A stretch of 64,000 bases of DNA from Petrosia ficiformis (GCA_947044365.1 OX345648.1:3476096-3540095); one strand, 5' to 3'; numbered from the stretch's first letter, positions 1 through 15,400 are shown. Made by a program: numbers and translations. Notes: generated by a model from the sequence alone, not told the origin.

Positions 1-282
1 TACAAACCTTATTTGAAGATAGAGATGTGTTCATAAAACTAACCATCTTATCCAACAAAGCAAAATTATTATATAGCATATTTGAAACTACAAGGATAGA
101 AAAACAAACACACATTTATATTATAGTTAGTACTGATAAGGGACAATTACAAAACAATTTGATACACTGTTTTGGTTCTTAATTTCATGCTATACAAAAA
201 AACAATACAAGAAATAGAATTGTGAATTCACCTCACAAGAGTATAATTTCAGTAAAACACAATATCTTAAAACATTAGAACA

Positions 283-815
283 TTAAGGTGGCGCTCGGGT
301 AATTAACATATCCATGAGTGACAACTTTTTAAACTTTTTTTTAGTGAAAAAAATCCACTTACAGAAGAACTTCTTGGTTACTTTTGATAGTCTTACTGAC
401 CTCTAAACACAGAACTGATCTAGTCTTGATAGCGCTCTCAGCTTCACAGCAATTCCATTGCCTTTTCTTTCGGCTAGAGGTAACTTATTTGACAAATCTA
501 TGATAGCTACAGACATGAAACTTGTTCTACTCTCATAACCTACCTTAGTCTACACAGCAATGGTCTCTTTTTAAAACACAGCTTCTAGTATCTTTGAAAC
601 GAGCATTCCACTATGTGAAATGTAAAAAACAAACAGTGGTAGAGGAAAATTCAGACCGTTGCCAAACATTTCAGTCTTTCAACTACTGGTTTTCAAATGT
701 TCAGAGCAATAGAGCATGTGGATAATTAGAACAAGTTACCTAAAAATATACTGTAGTAGTAATCAGTAATGTACAGCGATTAATGAATATGCTAATTACC
801 TGAGCACCACCTTAA
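283..815. mobile_element. TTAA-flanked MITE, about 530 bp
   Basis: Left end TTAAGGTGGCGCTCGGGTAA, right end the inverse (TTACCTGAGCACCACCTTAA). The inverted match extends about 30 bp through TTARCATATYCAT. The interior is non-coding. Same terminal family as the elements at 21.3 kb and 37.7 kb. Confidence 0.8.
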
Positions 816-1300
816 CCTTTCTGCATGTATATGATGAGTAGTGCTGAAACAAATATTCCTTTATTATTTTGGTATTAAAATGCATTTTTTGGCACCTGGT
901 TATTTGTTTGGTGTTTGTGTATGTGCACATCATGTAATCTTTATGGAAATTAAATGGCAGTAGAAAAGAGTGCTACTAGTATGATTCCTAGGTTTGTACT
1001 TTGTAGATCACAGAATAGACAATAAGAACACAGAGATTGTACTTATAAATATTACTAATATTACAGCAAAATTGAGCTAATTCATTAGAAACAAGTTACC
1101 AATTGGTGGGTAATTTTCACAAGTAAAATTTCCAGCAATGCAGTGTTAAAAAAACTTTTTGTCATATTTATTTTCACACAAGGGCATGGCTCGTGATGAA
1201 ATGAAATTCCAAATTTAACCTTGTTGATACTCACATGGAGAAAGAGTTTTGTTTTTTTGGCAAAAATTTTTATCAAAGCATCCAGGAAGCAATAGTGTTT

Positions 1301-1515
1301 AGGGCCATCCCTGTGATTGCTTTCCCACGGGTTCAAACATATATATATATATATATATATATAATTATATTTATGCAAATGCAGGTATTGCATACAGGGG
1401 GCTCGGTCAATTAAAAGAATATGCGCTCAGAGACACTAGTGTTGTAGGCAATGATTGATAGCCACCGCAAAGCAATCATAGGGATATGTCTTCTCAATAT
1501 ATCTTGTTTCTCCTG
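1301..1515 (-). mobile_element. MITE family B, short reversed copy
   Basis: Family B carries subterminal inverted repeats TCCCTATGATTGCTTT / AAAGCAATCATAGGGA. Next to one of them is a TA-repeat followed by a GTTCGAACCCGTGGG-type block, and the interior contains GGGCTCGGTCAATTA. This copy runs in reverse, with an internal deletion. Confidence 0.7.
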
Positions 1516-2500
1516 GTGAAAATTACCCTCTATATACTACCTGTAAACGAGAACCTGAAATTCCAATATTAATGAATACTTGTTTGTTAAGAAAAGGGAA
1601 TATTTAAATACCTGCATTAGGTTCAGTCCTAATGAGGAGTAGTACAGTGCATTCAGTTATTTTTAATTACTCACTTTGAGATTTCATTTGTGAATGTTCC
1701 AATACTTTGCACAAAACCTTCAAACCTTGAGTCATCACGAAACTACTTGAATCACTATCAATATTAGTACTGTAATTATTCAGAAATAAAAGTAAAATCA
1801 ATACAAAGGGAAGTCATTCATGTTCATCTTGACCTCACAAACATGTCTATAACTTTAGCACTGTTTCAACAAGCAGAGAGGGAATGCCTAAATTAATATC
1901 AACTCAGCACTGTGGAAATGTTGTTGTTTAGAAAATTTGAGTTGTAATCACAACAACAAATTTCAAATGATTTGTGTCTTATGTGTAGTTTAGCTCACTT
2001 CACTTGAAATAAATAAATTTAAGCCAATTTTATAATCCATGACAACACATGACCCTGTAGTTAGTAAAGGTGAATAACATTTCTTCCTATATCAATTTCA
2101 TTGTATTATCCTTCCCATCAAACTACATGTATATACAAAAATGTCTTATTCTGAGGTGATCATGAGTGTGAACAGCAATTCCACTAACCTTGATACAATA
2201 GAAATGACTAGTAAAGAATCCAACCAGCAATTGAGATCATGTAGAAGAAAAGGATTAAAATAATTTAATTTTTACTTTTGAATCAGTTTATTATATCAGG
2301 TTTCATACATGATTATTGTTAGGGAGGTTAAAGTATTGATGATATGAAGTACACTGTTCCTGACAGGAATTACTTAAAATTATGCCCTCTGAGATTACTT
2401 CTGGTAGCTTCTGGGGCCTCAGAAAGCTTGTAACTGAGCATGTTGAAATAAATTTGGTCTGAAATCCAGGCAAATTCCCAGATGTATGAAACATTTTTAT

Positions 2501-3322
2501 GGCCCGTAGGGCCATCCCTATAATTGCTTTCCACGGGGTTTAATGTATATATATATATATATATATATATGTTTGTGTCACTTGCGCGACTATGTGTTGT
2601 ATACGTAGTTAAGGAAGTTGCGTCATTCTCGGGGGCTCGGTCAATTAATGGGCGTGGCACGTAAAAGAATGCGTGTTTGAGCTACAGAGCAACCAGGAAG
2701 CTTCAGAAAGGATGTAAAACTGTTAATAACTGTTGTATATAGCAGAGAAACAGTATAAATATTATGCAAGAATCTTTAACAAGTAAGTATGATAGATTGT
2801 TGAGTTTCAGACACGAGGAAGTCATCATTTAGAACCTTGAAGGAGTACTTCAGTCAGTTCATCAGAGATCTGTGTATTTAGACTGCAATCAGGCTTACAC
2901 TTACTTCTTCTGGCCCAAGCTTTCGATTACACAGAAAAGTAGAGACACTAGTGCCATCAGCAATGCTTAATACATAGTCATCACAAAGCAAATATAGGGA
3001 TGTTTTTTTCTCTATATACACTTGTTAATTATATAATTATAAATCATATATAATTACAATTGTATATCATTGAAAAAGCTCAACCATTCAGAGGTCAAAA
3101 TCATAATTTATGCCACACACACACTGATAGGGGATTGAGTCATTCTAGGGGGAGGGGGATGTATTGGTCAATCAACACATGTGAATTTATTAAAGTCAGA
3201 AGAGTAGAATACTATAATAGACTATTGGGTTTCAGATATAAAAAAAGGTAATCAGCAATGATTAATGATGACCCACAAAGCAATTATAGAAATACTATAA
3301 TTTCTCTATATCTTGACGATTT
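2501..3322 (-). mobile_element. MITE family B, reversed copy plus adjoining fragment
   Basis: A near full-length reversed copy spans about 2501-3028 (GGCCCGTAGGGCCATCCCTA at one end, TATAGGGATG at the other). A second, decayed piece of the same end follows to about 3322, suggesting either a tandem insertion or a deletion between copies. Confidence 0.65.
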
Positions 3323-3482
3323 ATCATATCTATCAACTAATTGTAAAGGCATTTGTTTCATATCAGTATAATATGAGACAAAGAAGCACGTTTCAATACA
3401 GTAGTATATGAATGAGACTTGTCAAAATACTGGCCAGTGATATTAATATCAACAGACCTTATAGATATAATGTCAGACTCAC

Positions 3483-6400
3483 CTTGACAAAATAGTTTGA
3501 TATTAGTACCAAATTGAATGGAATTCAGGACAGTCAACAGAGCAGCCATATTATCATCTGAAAATAATAATTATTATTAATTCATATGTTTTACATTATA
3601 AGAGAACGTAGTTTATGGGCTATACTGTAACATTTGCATTGATAATCTGATAGAGAATGAAAACTAAAAGCCATTATCCCAGTCTTGAACTAATAACAAA
3701 TGATATCATATTTGTATTCGTAGAAATCCTTAAATGACAATCGCTTCATGACAACTTTGGAATATGCTTTTAATAATAATAATAGTCACTATGTTTGTTA
3801 AAATATTCAAAAAATATTCATCTCTTGTATGTGACATTAACTTGAGTTAAAACAATAATTTATATCATATATATGCAATAATTAACCTTCGCTCGCACAG
3901 GCGGAGCAGAAGGTTACTGTAATCTGGTGTTCTGTCTGTGTGTATGGACAAACTTCTGGACAACTAACAACAATCAAACTACCAACAGACTTGAAAGACC
4001 AAAAAGACAGGCATTTTCTAAAACCTTTCAGTTATAAAGTTATGACAATTTTTACAACTCACAATTGCTGTTTCACCACTTTCAGAAGACTTCTGGTAGC
4101 AAAAGAGTACATGGAAACACAATTTATCTACTATCGCTATTGAATCACAGCTTGAAATCAAGTACAATTGAAATGGTGGCTGCTACAACATCAAACTAGC
4201 TCTTAGCTTTCTGCTATGATTGTCAATTTTTAGCTCCACCCTTTCATTTCATGCACATGATTGAAGCCGCTAAACTATTTTCTTGGTAGGACTTGGTCGT
4301 GCAAGTTGTAACACACACATACACACATATATATAATATAATCTCAGTATAGTTATAAATACTTAATATTCAGTCAAGTATTATCTGCAGTTATTTTCTT
4401 GTTAGTAATCAATCTTGTTTCTCAAATCACACTTGTGGCGAGGGTTCTGCACCATGAGTGCATTCATAATTTATTTGCAATCGTTAGTAATCATTTAACA
4501 TTGCAACTGAACAGTGAGATGTCAATTACAAGTCACACACTTATTACACACAGGTATTGGTACCTGGTATTTGTTCCAGTCTAATTGATAAAAATGTCAA
4601 CTCCACCTTTTTCAAAACGAGAGCATGTATTTCACCCTAAATAGATATAAATGTATTTCGTAAGTATTTCATAACACAAATACTATTAAATACTTCATGC
4701 TTTAGATAGACAACTATAAATATCTCCCAGGAACCATCAACAGATAAAAAGGACTAATGCCTGACGTCTATAACAAGACAGCATGCTTACAATATCGTAG
4801 TAATTGACATTTTGCTATATACGTAGTTGGAATTACATGTATGTTTTATTGTACCACTGATGAAGACAGTTGAATAGCTTTCGAAACGTTTGGTACTGTT
4901 TTTTAAATAAAACTTTATTGGAGAATCAAAGAAATAATGACTACTAATACATTCAGGATTATATACAATAAATATATACTTCTTGAAACTAGTAAATAGT
5001 TTTGGTATATTTGTATTGTAAGCGATGCTTCCATTGCCACTCTACTTGCAGCTTACGACAATGAAGTAAAATCAGTGAGCTCATACAAAGTATTTAATTC
5101 ACTTAGATATAGTCTAAATATCTCTTATGAAAATAGTGAGCAAAAGCTCCACTAAAATACAAATAAATGCTACGTAAACAAAACTTAAACAACCAATGAA
5201 ATGAGAGTATATTGATCCTGGCATTCACAGGTCTCAAATGAACTCAATTCATGAACACAAATAAAGATTCAGGCATACAAGTCAAACTCAGATGCAGTGT
5301 AGTTACCATGGTGATTGAACCCATAACAGCACAGATATACGTGCTTAAAACTATGAATTCACAATAAGTTACAACTCAATATATAATTCTACTTTCTTTT
5401 TATTGTTCTACACTCAATTTAGATTTTTTTTTACAGTTTTATATACTGTACTGTACTATAATGGTTGTTAGTTGAAGCAATGTAATCTCATTATTATTAT
5501 CAGTATCAAAACAGGAGAAATCTAAACTTTAAGTAGAATTTTGTAGAGTTCCAATGGCAGCCATTTTGATCAAGGATAAGGTAGACCATATTTGTGAAGT
5601 TTGTATATTTCTTGTTGAAGCTAAAGCAGTGGATGTTTGAACATATAACAAATTACCTTGGAGGTATTTTAGACTTTTAAATAGTTTAAACCCAATATAA
5701 CACATTATTAGTTTCATTTCATATACTAACAGAGTGATTATGAAGAAGTGTTTCCAATAGTGCTACTGCATTTGGTATACAGTCCCGTCCTCCACAAACT
5801 AGTATTCCCTATAGCCATAAAACATGTATAATAAATGCATCATGTGATAATATCAGACTTGTACATTGAAGTCTCAAAAGGAGTTGCATACTTTGTGATT
5901 TTGAAACTTGAAATATTTTAATTATTGTTAAAAGTGTTCACTAGGAATCAAACTTCAGATATATACTCAAGCCATGTCTTGATCACAGCAGGAATTTATA
6001 AGACTCCCTCATCCCCAAAGTTCGATAAGATTTTGTTTCCCATTCAATACACAAATGAAACTACTTATAAAAATTTGATGTGATACAGTACAACTCACAA
6101 ATATATCTTCTACCAGAAAACTTTTCTCCCTCAATAATGCAGTTAGTTTCAACTGATCTGTTGAAACTGGATGTGATAACCATTTCTGTAACTGAGAAAA
6201 TAAGACAGAAGGAAAAGATAAAACTATATGAACTATGCTGTTATATTATGACATGAGTCTCCTTTTATCGTCTTACTTACAAATTACATAGTCTTGAATT
6301 GGGTCTCGCTACAAGAGACTACAAATTACATAGTCTTGAATTGGGTGTGGCTACAAGAGACTACAAATTACATAGTCTTGAATTGGGTGTGGCTACAAGA

Positions 6401-9400
6401 GACTACAAATTACATAGTCTTGAATTGGGTGTGGCTACAAGAGACTACAAATTACATAGTCTTGAATTGGGTGTGGCTACAAGAGACTACAAATTACATT
6501 GTTGATTTATAGTGTTATTTTATATTAGTCAACGTGTCTACTCAGTTACTATAAATACCAATTTTTAATAAAGAGTTCATTTAAACCTCCCATGCAGTTA
6601 ACCTTAGTGATGGGCGATACCAGAAATTCTCATACGATATTGAGTAGTTTAGGAATCAGTATCAATGGTATTGAGTATGAATACTGTGCATGTGCATAAT
6701 GAACAGGAGTAATGAGACTGGTAGACTGCCTCTAGCTAGTGGTAGTGCCAACTGTTTGGCACTTAAATTGACAGCAAGGATGTACTAGTAATACTAGTGC
6801 TATGTAAATGTGTTACTTGCACAGACTCTTGCTGAACTAAAGTAATGATTTGTTAGTTAAGAACACAAGATAGGTTTTGTTTAGAAATAACATCGTATCA
6901 TTTTGTTGGCTTTAGTCTATTTTTATACCAAATGATTTTAAATGGGGAAAGTAATATCTTGGCCATCATCTGTACCCCAAACTTGGCTCCTTTTCCGATA
7001 TGAGTACTACTTCTAGCAACTTGCTTACTGGGACCCAAAAGTTTCCAAGCAATTCGTAGGACTAAATCAAAAGCAGTGTTCTCCTTCTTTTTACAGCAAC
7101 TGGGCAAACAAAACAACCCCACTACATGTTGATACCAGTTATACACCCACAACATCGAGATAATTCCCCTATACACCATATTTAGGGCGGCAAAGAGAGG
7201 CTGAAAAACCATCATCTTTAAAGCTATTGTCTTGGGCTTATGACTGAAACTAATAATGAACATTTGGAGTGCTTTGTAACGCTAGGAACATACTCCTTAT
7301 ATTTAAGTGCGTAGGGTCAAATGTCACAAATATGTGACATCAGCACTTTAAGGGATAAATGATGTTGCTGCTTTAACACTTTAAGCTGCTGCAACTCTCC
7401 AATAAAGTTTGCTAATTATTTATTAATTTAAATTTTTAACTATTAATGTTAGGTACTAGCAGGGTTCACACAGCGTGGGAGATAATTCCCCCCTGGATTT
7501 CAAACTAAATTTATTTCAATATGCAACAACATCTTAGCTACAAGCCTTCTGGGGACCCAGAAGCTGCCAAAATCAGGGCTGACATTCTGGAAGACCATAC
7601 CCCCCCCCCGCAATGATCTATTGGACTGAGAAATAAAACAAAAGCAACCTGCAACACAGTCTCAACTTTCGTGGAACGTGCCCCCATTATTAACAACATG
7701 TTTAGATTATAGAAGTGCATATGCGTAAACATTAAAGTGGGCGTGCAGTGAAGCTTCAAAGGTAGAAATTTAGCTTCAAATACAAATAAACGATCAAACA
7801 TTTAGATATGATGCTGAAAATAACTAACCCATTGCTGTGTTATTGAATGTCTTAATAATGGTTGAGAATAAGACCATTGTAGTAATGATATTCGATGAGA
7901 GAATACAATACTAGGATCTGGTAACCTTAGTAAACATCTAATTAGAATATCTTTACCTGAAGAAGAAAGAACTGAATATAATTATGAAATATATCATATC
8001 ACAACATAAAGTACCATGACATATGACATGGCGAATATCCCTATCACAGCAGCATTAATATGAATACACATAAATGCATGGTATAGTCTAGTGTTGTTTT
8101 AGTAAACAGTAATGACAGCTTTTAGTAGTATAACAGTTTTCTAAACATTTTAGTGTCTAAAATAATATTAGGCTTACTAAAAGGATTTTACTTTTTTTAG
8201 TTAACTAACTAAAAGTGTCCATTATTGACTGTATTTAATTTTAGTTAGTTATAGTACACTTGTCATTTAGCTATAGTTTAAGTCACAGCACACTATTAAA
8301 AGGGATTTTAGTTATAGTTAATTAAAACAACAGCTGAATCAGCCATAATAACACATTGATTAAATTTTATTAATAATAATGAATAACAATTAGTTTCAAA
8401 ATAGTAACACAATTCCTAACAGCTCTATCAGGTGTTTCAACAAGTGCGTGGTCATTTCACACTCCTACCTTTCTTCTGCTATTTTTTCATTATGGGGCTC
8501 TGGTGTATGAAATCACATGGGCTGATGACGTTTACTGATTCATGCATAAAGCCAGGCTTCTAATGATTAAATATGCAGAAATAGAGTAACTGAGTACCAG
8601 TTTAGGAGCTATGAGACATCTAAACATGCAGATGAATCTGGTAGTAAAGATAAACTGTTATCATAATTGCAGAGGAAACAAAAGATGTTATTGATCTCTC
8701 TAGATCTATAATTCATATACAATACATATATAACATACCTCGTAAAAGCCTGTCATGCTGAATAGCATCACATGCTGTTAAAGCAACATGACATGCCTAA
8801 ATTAAGAGTCACAATAAGTCATTTATAACTTAAATCATATAATTTTATACTTACACAATACAGTGTAATAAAATGTCTCAATGTCATCATTGGTAAAAGA
8901 TGAATTTCAGTATTGAGTGACAGGTAAGTAGTAAGAGCATCAAACATTATATCTGTTGATACAGGTCTGTGGAAAAGAGCACTACAATTGAACAACATAT
9001 AATTACTGTATATACACACTGGTAGTGATGTACCAATGTAATTTTACCAATATTCCAATAAACTGATAATTACTTTAGATATGTACCGAAAACTGATACC
9101 AATCGGATATTACACGATTTATATCTATTTTCTGGTTTGTGATTCTTTTGGTGAAAAATATTTTTCTTAACACTTGTGAGCAGTGTTAGCCCCAGGTTTA
9201 TATCATTGGGTGTCTGGTGATATTGATAATTTTCTGCCATGGGGAGTTCCTTTATAATATGAAATATAAAGCATTTATATACATAACAACCATGATGTTA
9301 CACTCAAGCCAAGAAAAATGGAATTTCCAGTGAGCCTGAAAGTTCTTTAATCGCTTCTTCATATTATTTCATCAACTTCTCTTCACAATTATAATACAAG

Positions 9401-12400
9401 TAAGTACTAAGGCATCTGAGGACACCTAGACACCTTCTGGGGCAAACATTGATTGTGAGTATCATAAAAGCTATTAATGATGCTATAATCACAAGAAATG
9501 ACATTATCAGTACACTTATTATGACATTCAATATCATTCAGAAATAACTGACACCAATACTAGAAATAAAATCAAATAATGGCCGATAATGACTGATCTG
9601 ATTATCAGCACATCACTACATACTGGTACATGTCATGTGTAGTCACACTGAACATGCAATGTACATTATAGGTAGAGATAGAGGCATTGGACAACTATAG
9701 TGTTACATTATTTATTTTACACAACATGTCTACCCTAAAACGACACTAGCGTATACATGTTTGTCATATTTTACTGTTACATTTATCAATGCTATGTGTT
9801 AGTGTATCCTAGTTAATCATCTCCAATGTTCTAAAAAAGAGTTGGATATAAACTCTAAAACATTGCCGTAATTCTTACTGTAGAACAGATTCCAAATTCA
9901 TTCTATCAGAACTCAAATTCAAATCAAGGCAGCATCATAAATCGCCATTATATCCTATAATTTCTCACTGAATGTCATTTCCCTACTTATTTTCCAGTAA
10001 TTCATAATAGAATAAGTCACAACCTAAACTTTCAATTGTTCAATTAATAGTTAACTTTAAACATCTTCCATCATTCAATGCATAGCTTATCATATTCTTC
10101 CACCTTCCTCCTAAATTATTTCATGTGGAATTCATTGGAATTTTTACAATTCCATAAAAACTACAATTCAATTCCATTCATTTGATGGTGGGTGACCAGA
10201 ATTAATATTGTGTATTGTTCAGTAGTCACATTAGACAATGCACTTGATGGCTTACATGTTTCTGTAGATGTTTTCAAGATAGCAGAGACAAAGAACAGTT
10301 GATTGACATGCCTTGTTCAATGGCTGACTGTCAGTTGTATAAAGATTAACTCGTTGAGATAATAGTTTGAGGCTATCCGTTAAACTACCTATGAGAAAAG
10401 AAAATATAATGTAACTGCAAATTTAGGCAATAAGTATAAAATAATAATAATAATATTATAATTATGAAATAAAGTATGGCTTGAGTGAGGATGGGTACCA
10501 AATTACACTAAATTGTCCTTCCTGCCTATATATATATATAGGCGTAATTTAGTGTGGGGTATACACTAAATCCCTCCTATATACATGGGTGGGATGGCCA
10601 TGCTCCAACACTAATTTGTTCACCCATATATATATATATAGGAGGGAATTAATGTGGTATCACTTATCCTGCCCATGTATATAGGAGGGATTTAGTGTAT
10701 ACCTCATGATAAATCCTCCCTATATACGTACACGTATAATTGTATATATGTGGCAAAGTCAATTTAGTATAATTTTATCTTCATCCCAGGACAAGTCACA
10801 TATATGGTTTGAAGCTAGCTTACATACATTTCATGTTTGGTAGTGCAATATGAATAATTGATTTCATCTGATCGATTTCCTTTCTATCACAAGTATCATC
10901 AACAATGAGATGATAACATAGTTCTTCCAGAAATTGATTTGCTCTGATATCAAACTGATTTAACCTACATCGTGTATATTATAAGAAAATTATATAATTA
11001 AAATATATGCATAGCCTTGATAATACTATTTAATACACATGTGCAAGTCATTACAGTCACAAAGATGTCTATAGACATTGGGTAGATCTCTATAATGTGA
11101 ATCAATAAGCAATAAAAACATGGATCCTTTCAATGGACTTGTCTATACATGTATGTACTCTTTGCGAAGGGCAATCAGGCCAGATCCATGGGTGGAGTGA
11201 TACAGTAGTTATTTATTACCTCACATGTTTGATTAATTGAACCGGGTAATAAAAAGTAACATTCTTGATTTAAACTGGACAATCTTCTTCACAAGGTTTA
11301 TAGCCTTTGATAGCACTCTGTGTGTTTTCAGCTACATGTAACTAGAACACAGTGAACAGGGTTCTCACTAAAGCACGGAATCATAAAACTATGCCATTCT
11401 AAGTAAAATAAACTATGCCAAAAACGTATGCTGGTAGGTGTGGTTACACTCAAATGTCACTTTTGCATAAAACATTCCCTTTGCAGTTATTTTTTACTTG
11501 CAAGAACTATTATTATCAGTTTCTAAAAGATTCTTCCTACATGTAGCTTGTACACACATTACTTAAATCCAGCCAGTTCATAGAAATAATCTTGTATTCA
11601 ATAGTAGTGTGGTAATTGTTAATAATAGCTAAATAGGTTAATAGTTAAGAATAACAAAATGTACTTATCTTATCTAATACAAGGTAGCTTTAAAAATAAC
11701 AATTGTGAGCAATTTTGTTCTGAATTATAATTTAACTGTCAACACATTAATTATAAAACAAGTTTTAATGACTGTTTGATTAAGTGATAAGGATGACAAT
11801 TTGGGTCATAAAAACATTACTAATCTAGACATCACAGTATGAAGACAGACAAACCTGTTAGATGACATAACTTTAGCTTTACTCTCCATTACTAATTGTA
11901 TGAAACCAGCTTGAACTGTAAGCAAACAAAATTTATAATAATATTATGTAAACAAAATGAGTAGTAATTGCATACAATAATTTAATTTGCATTGTAAAGG
12001 ATATACATGTACATGTATGAAAGTATCCATCATGATCATGGGCGTCTTTGAATGTATAAGAGAATAAAATATTCTTTATAAATAATATTTCAGTAGTATT
12101 CCTGATTTGTTTTAGTATAAAATGCATCTATAAATCAAACTTTAGTCTATAAATACCCCAAACATGAGACCATACTTCACATCTAATAACCATGGTATTA
12201 AGCATTTACTATAATTGTGTGACCGAATTTGCATTCCACTATAATAATACTATATACAGCCGAGCCATAAAACCATACCTAGATTCACAGCAAGACAAGA
12301 TGCATATTGAATATTCAACTGAAACAAAGCAGTAAGAATCCCAAACAGATGTTCCAGTACTGTACTAGACTGTTCACTATGTAGATCAAACATCTATACA

Positions 12401-15400
12401 TGTATGAAAAAATAGATTTATAACAAATTTAAATATGTACAATATTTATAAAACAGAATCATTTGCTACAAATTTCATTTCTCACTGAAGCATTAAAATG
12501 TAAGATTAATCTTTACTAGCAAAACTATAAAATAAACATGAAACTAAATTAAACTATACACTATATTACATATAAAGTCAACACATCATAAGCTTGAGGT
12601 CATTGTGAATGTGAACAGACTTTATACTTTTGAAGCTGACAAAACCAAAGCTACAAAGTTAATTCACACATTTTATCAATGTTACTCTGGATATAGAAAA
12701 CTATCTTTAACTATACTAGTAGTTTATAACAAGTGTTGGACAAAGAAATGAGAAGCTGTAAGAAACATAGCCTCACTTTTTCTTTTTGAGAAACTTCCAA
12801 CAAATAATTATTTAGATTATACTTAGTCTAGTGCACATATGCAAATATTAAACTGAGCATGGCAGCAAAGCTTTGAAGGGAAAAATAATGCAGGCTAACA
12901 AACGAAGGCTTGAATCTTCAACCATTTACCCAAGACCTGATAATAATATCATGATAATATAGTCACTACACATCAGTGATTTATAATTATGCAAGTACAT
13001 GCACACAAATTTTACCTACCAGAGATAAAGGTATGAGAGACTTTTCACAAGTTTCCAATAGAAATTGAAATATAAGATTATTCTCTTCATCAAAACAATC
13101 AAAATCATCAGTTTGTGACATATGATGAACACACAATCTATAAGAGATATAATACAATGGTATGGTTGACATGTTTAGTGATAGTGTGACTGAATACACA
13201 AAAGACATTCGTGTTTATGAACTATTTCTATTTCACTTCCTACAAACAGAATTGATTCAGCAGTTGAAGAAGGATAGGTAACAGTTTATCCCTTATTTAG
13301 ATTCCTGAACATATCAGTGACAACAGGCAAGACAGGGTACCTCTTTCTATGCCTGGTGGAGGTAAGGTGGTGTCACCCATTTCTTCCTCCAGGTCACTTG
13401 CCTGTGTTCAAGATATTGTTAATTCTAGTTCTTCTACACAGAATGCCAGAGTTACTGCGACTACTTTGTCCTGCACCAACTTACAATTCATAGTATTTGA
13501 GGCCATTAGCTGGATATTTGGTGACAGTCTTCATTGTTCCATCACATCATTGCTTATGAGAACTAATGCTTCAATGGAAGCAAAGAGTTCACCATAATCA
13601 ATACAGACACAATGGACAACTTAAGACTGTGCTTCCATCACAAGTAATGACCAAGGGCATCATACCAAAGGTAATGTAACTTAATCATGGACTGTACATA
13701 ATTGAATCACAGCAAAAGTGTCTAGATATATGGTATATGGTATATGAAATAAGTAATAAATTACTCACTGAGACATGTTATAAAACACATGTAAAACTGG
13801 AAGAAGTGAACTGAATGTATCAGTAGATTGTGATACTAGATTATTTGACGAGACAATAGGTAGATGATGTAATAACAAAGAAATGTAAGGAATAAGTTCA
13901 CTCATTTGTGTAGTATGAGAAATAATCTCTGGTCTGTGTATAAAAGAGAAATAATACTTGTAATATAATCATGATTTGATGAAAAAATTGTATATGTGTG
14001 CAACTATGCATGTATATAATAATAGAACCCAGTTATAACACACCACATTATACAAGATTAATAATCTAAGAATAATTTTGTTTTTCTCTCGGCTAAACAG
14101 AAGTGTTTAGACGTAGTATACATGGAAACCTGATGACACATTACATATTCTGAAGGAGCAACTAATCTCCTTAGTTATCAACCTTGGTGTTGCTAGGTTG
14201 TGTTTAATTAACAAAAGATTTAATACTATAATGGTATTCCAAGGAATGCGTCAGTGTCATCAAGCATTCTCACAACACCTTTCATCTGTCATAAAACTCT
14301 TTGTGAATTTAGAACAGCTGATAAACCCTTTATCTCTCTCTCTTGTAATTTACATGTTTTGTATTAGACACTGTTGAACACACATTGTGAATAAATTATG
14401 ACATTACTATCAACTCAACATGAATGTACTAAGAAATCACTTCAGAGTCTCAATTGTTAATTACTAATAGACATTACTAATAAGGTTTTCTATTGGGACT
14501 TTAAATAGTATGGATGGAGTATTGAAAATTGAAAATTGGCTGTGGAAGTACATAATCCATGTACAATTTCAGTCACTATATGATATGATGAATTAATTCT
14601 TACTTCATTATGTTTGCTAATACATTTGAACACAGTGAGAAAGTGTTATCAGTTGTGTGTTGCATACACGAGCTCACAATTCTTAACAACTGTTTAATAG
14701 CAGCGTCAGTACTTAATACACTAAGTCCAGTAGGAGATCTGTGATTAACACAATGAATGGTGAAAAACAAAACAGTATACATGAGATTCATTAGTAAAAA
14801 GTTCAATTACACTACATATTTTAGCTGCGGTTAAAATATAATTAGACTGTTCCATTTTAATAATACAGTCACTCATGTCTCTTTAATCAACACTATGCAT
14901 TGGTTAACCTGGCAATGGTAGCTTCTGGTATGAGTATGAATACAATGATTGTATTAAGCCATGTCTACAATCATAGGGTTTCGTTTTATGGGTCAGAATA
15001 GATATAGTATATCACCAAGCCTACCAAATTACAATTAATATGTGATGTTTTAGCTATGTGCTAGCATTAATGTGGGTTTTGTTTACACCTTTACTTACAA
15101 GAATATAATTATAATTATTCATTGTGGTACTGATACAAACACAAACTGGAAGCTACCATTGGCAGTCGATTAGCTAGAGGCTTTATTGTTGTACTTAAAA
15201 TTACCAATTGGGTCCTTTTTGGAAATGTTTTATAGAACAAAGAAATCATAAATTATAACATGCTATTCAGAAATGTACTGTAGAATGAACATACACGTAA
15301 TGTATGGTACACTATACCTGTCTAATATCTTGTTAATAACAGCAAGTCTAGAAACATGAACATGTAAAAATGATAAGGTTGGTATAATACATGTAGCAAT

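Noticed and set aside
1085..1393. Minus ORF with IYIYIYIY run
   Set aside because: Created by the TA microsatellite of a family B MITE.
6290..6499. CRISPR array
   Set aside because: Units are directly adjacent with no unique spacers, in a eukaryotic intron.
6294..6512. Two overlapping ORFs with 14-residue repeats
   Set aside because: They follow automatically from a 42-bp tandem repeat with no stop in two frames; not evidence of a protein.
6898..7263. 121-codon minus ORF as a gene or MEI1 exon
   Set aside because: No recognised family, no match to MEI1 and no clear splice sites; probably repeat-derived or chance.
7538..7801. Minus-strand 87-codon ORF
   Set aside because: Overlaps dispersed repeat D; no family and no splice signals that fit.
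13349..13597. Plus-strand 82-codon ORF
   Set aside because: Low-complexity serine-rich translation inside a MEI1 intron, with no homology recognised.
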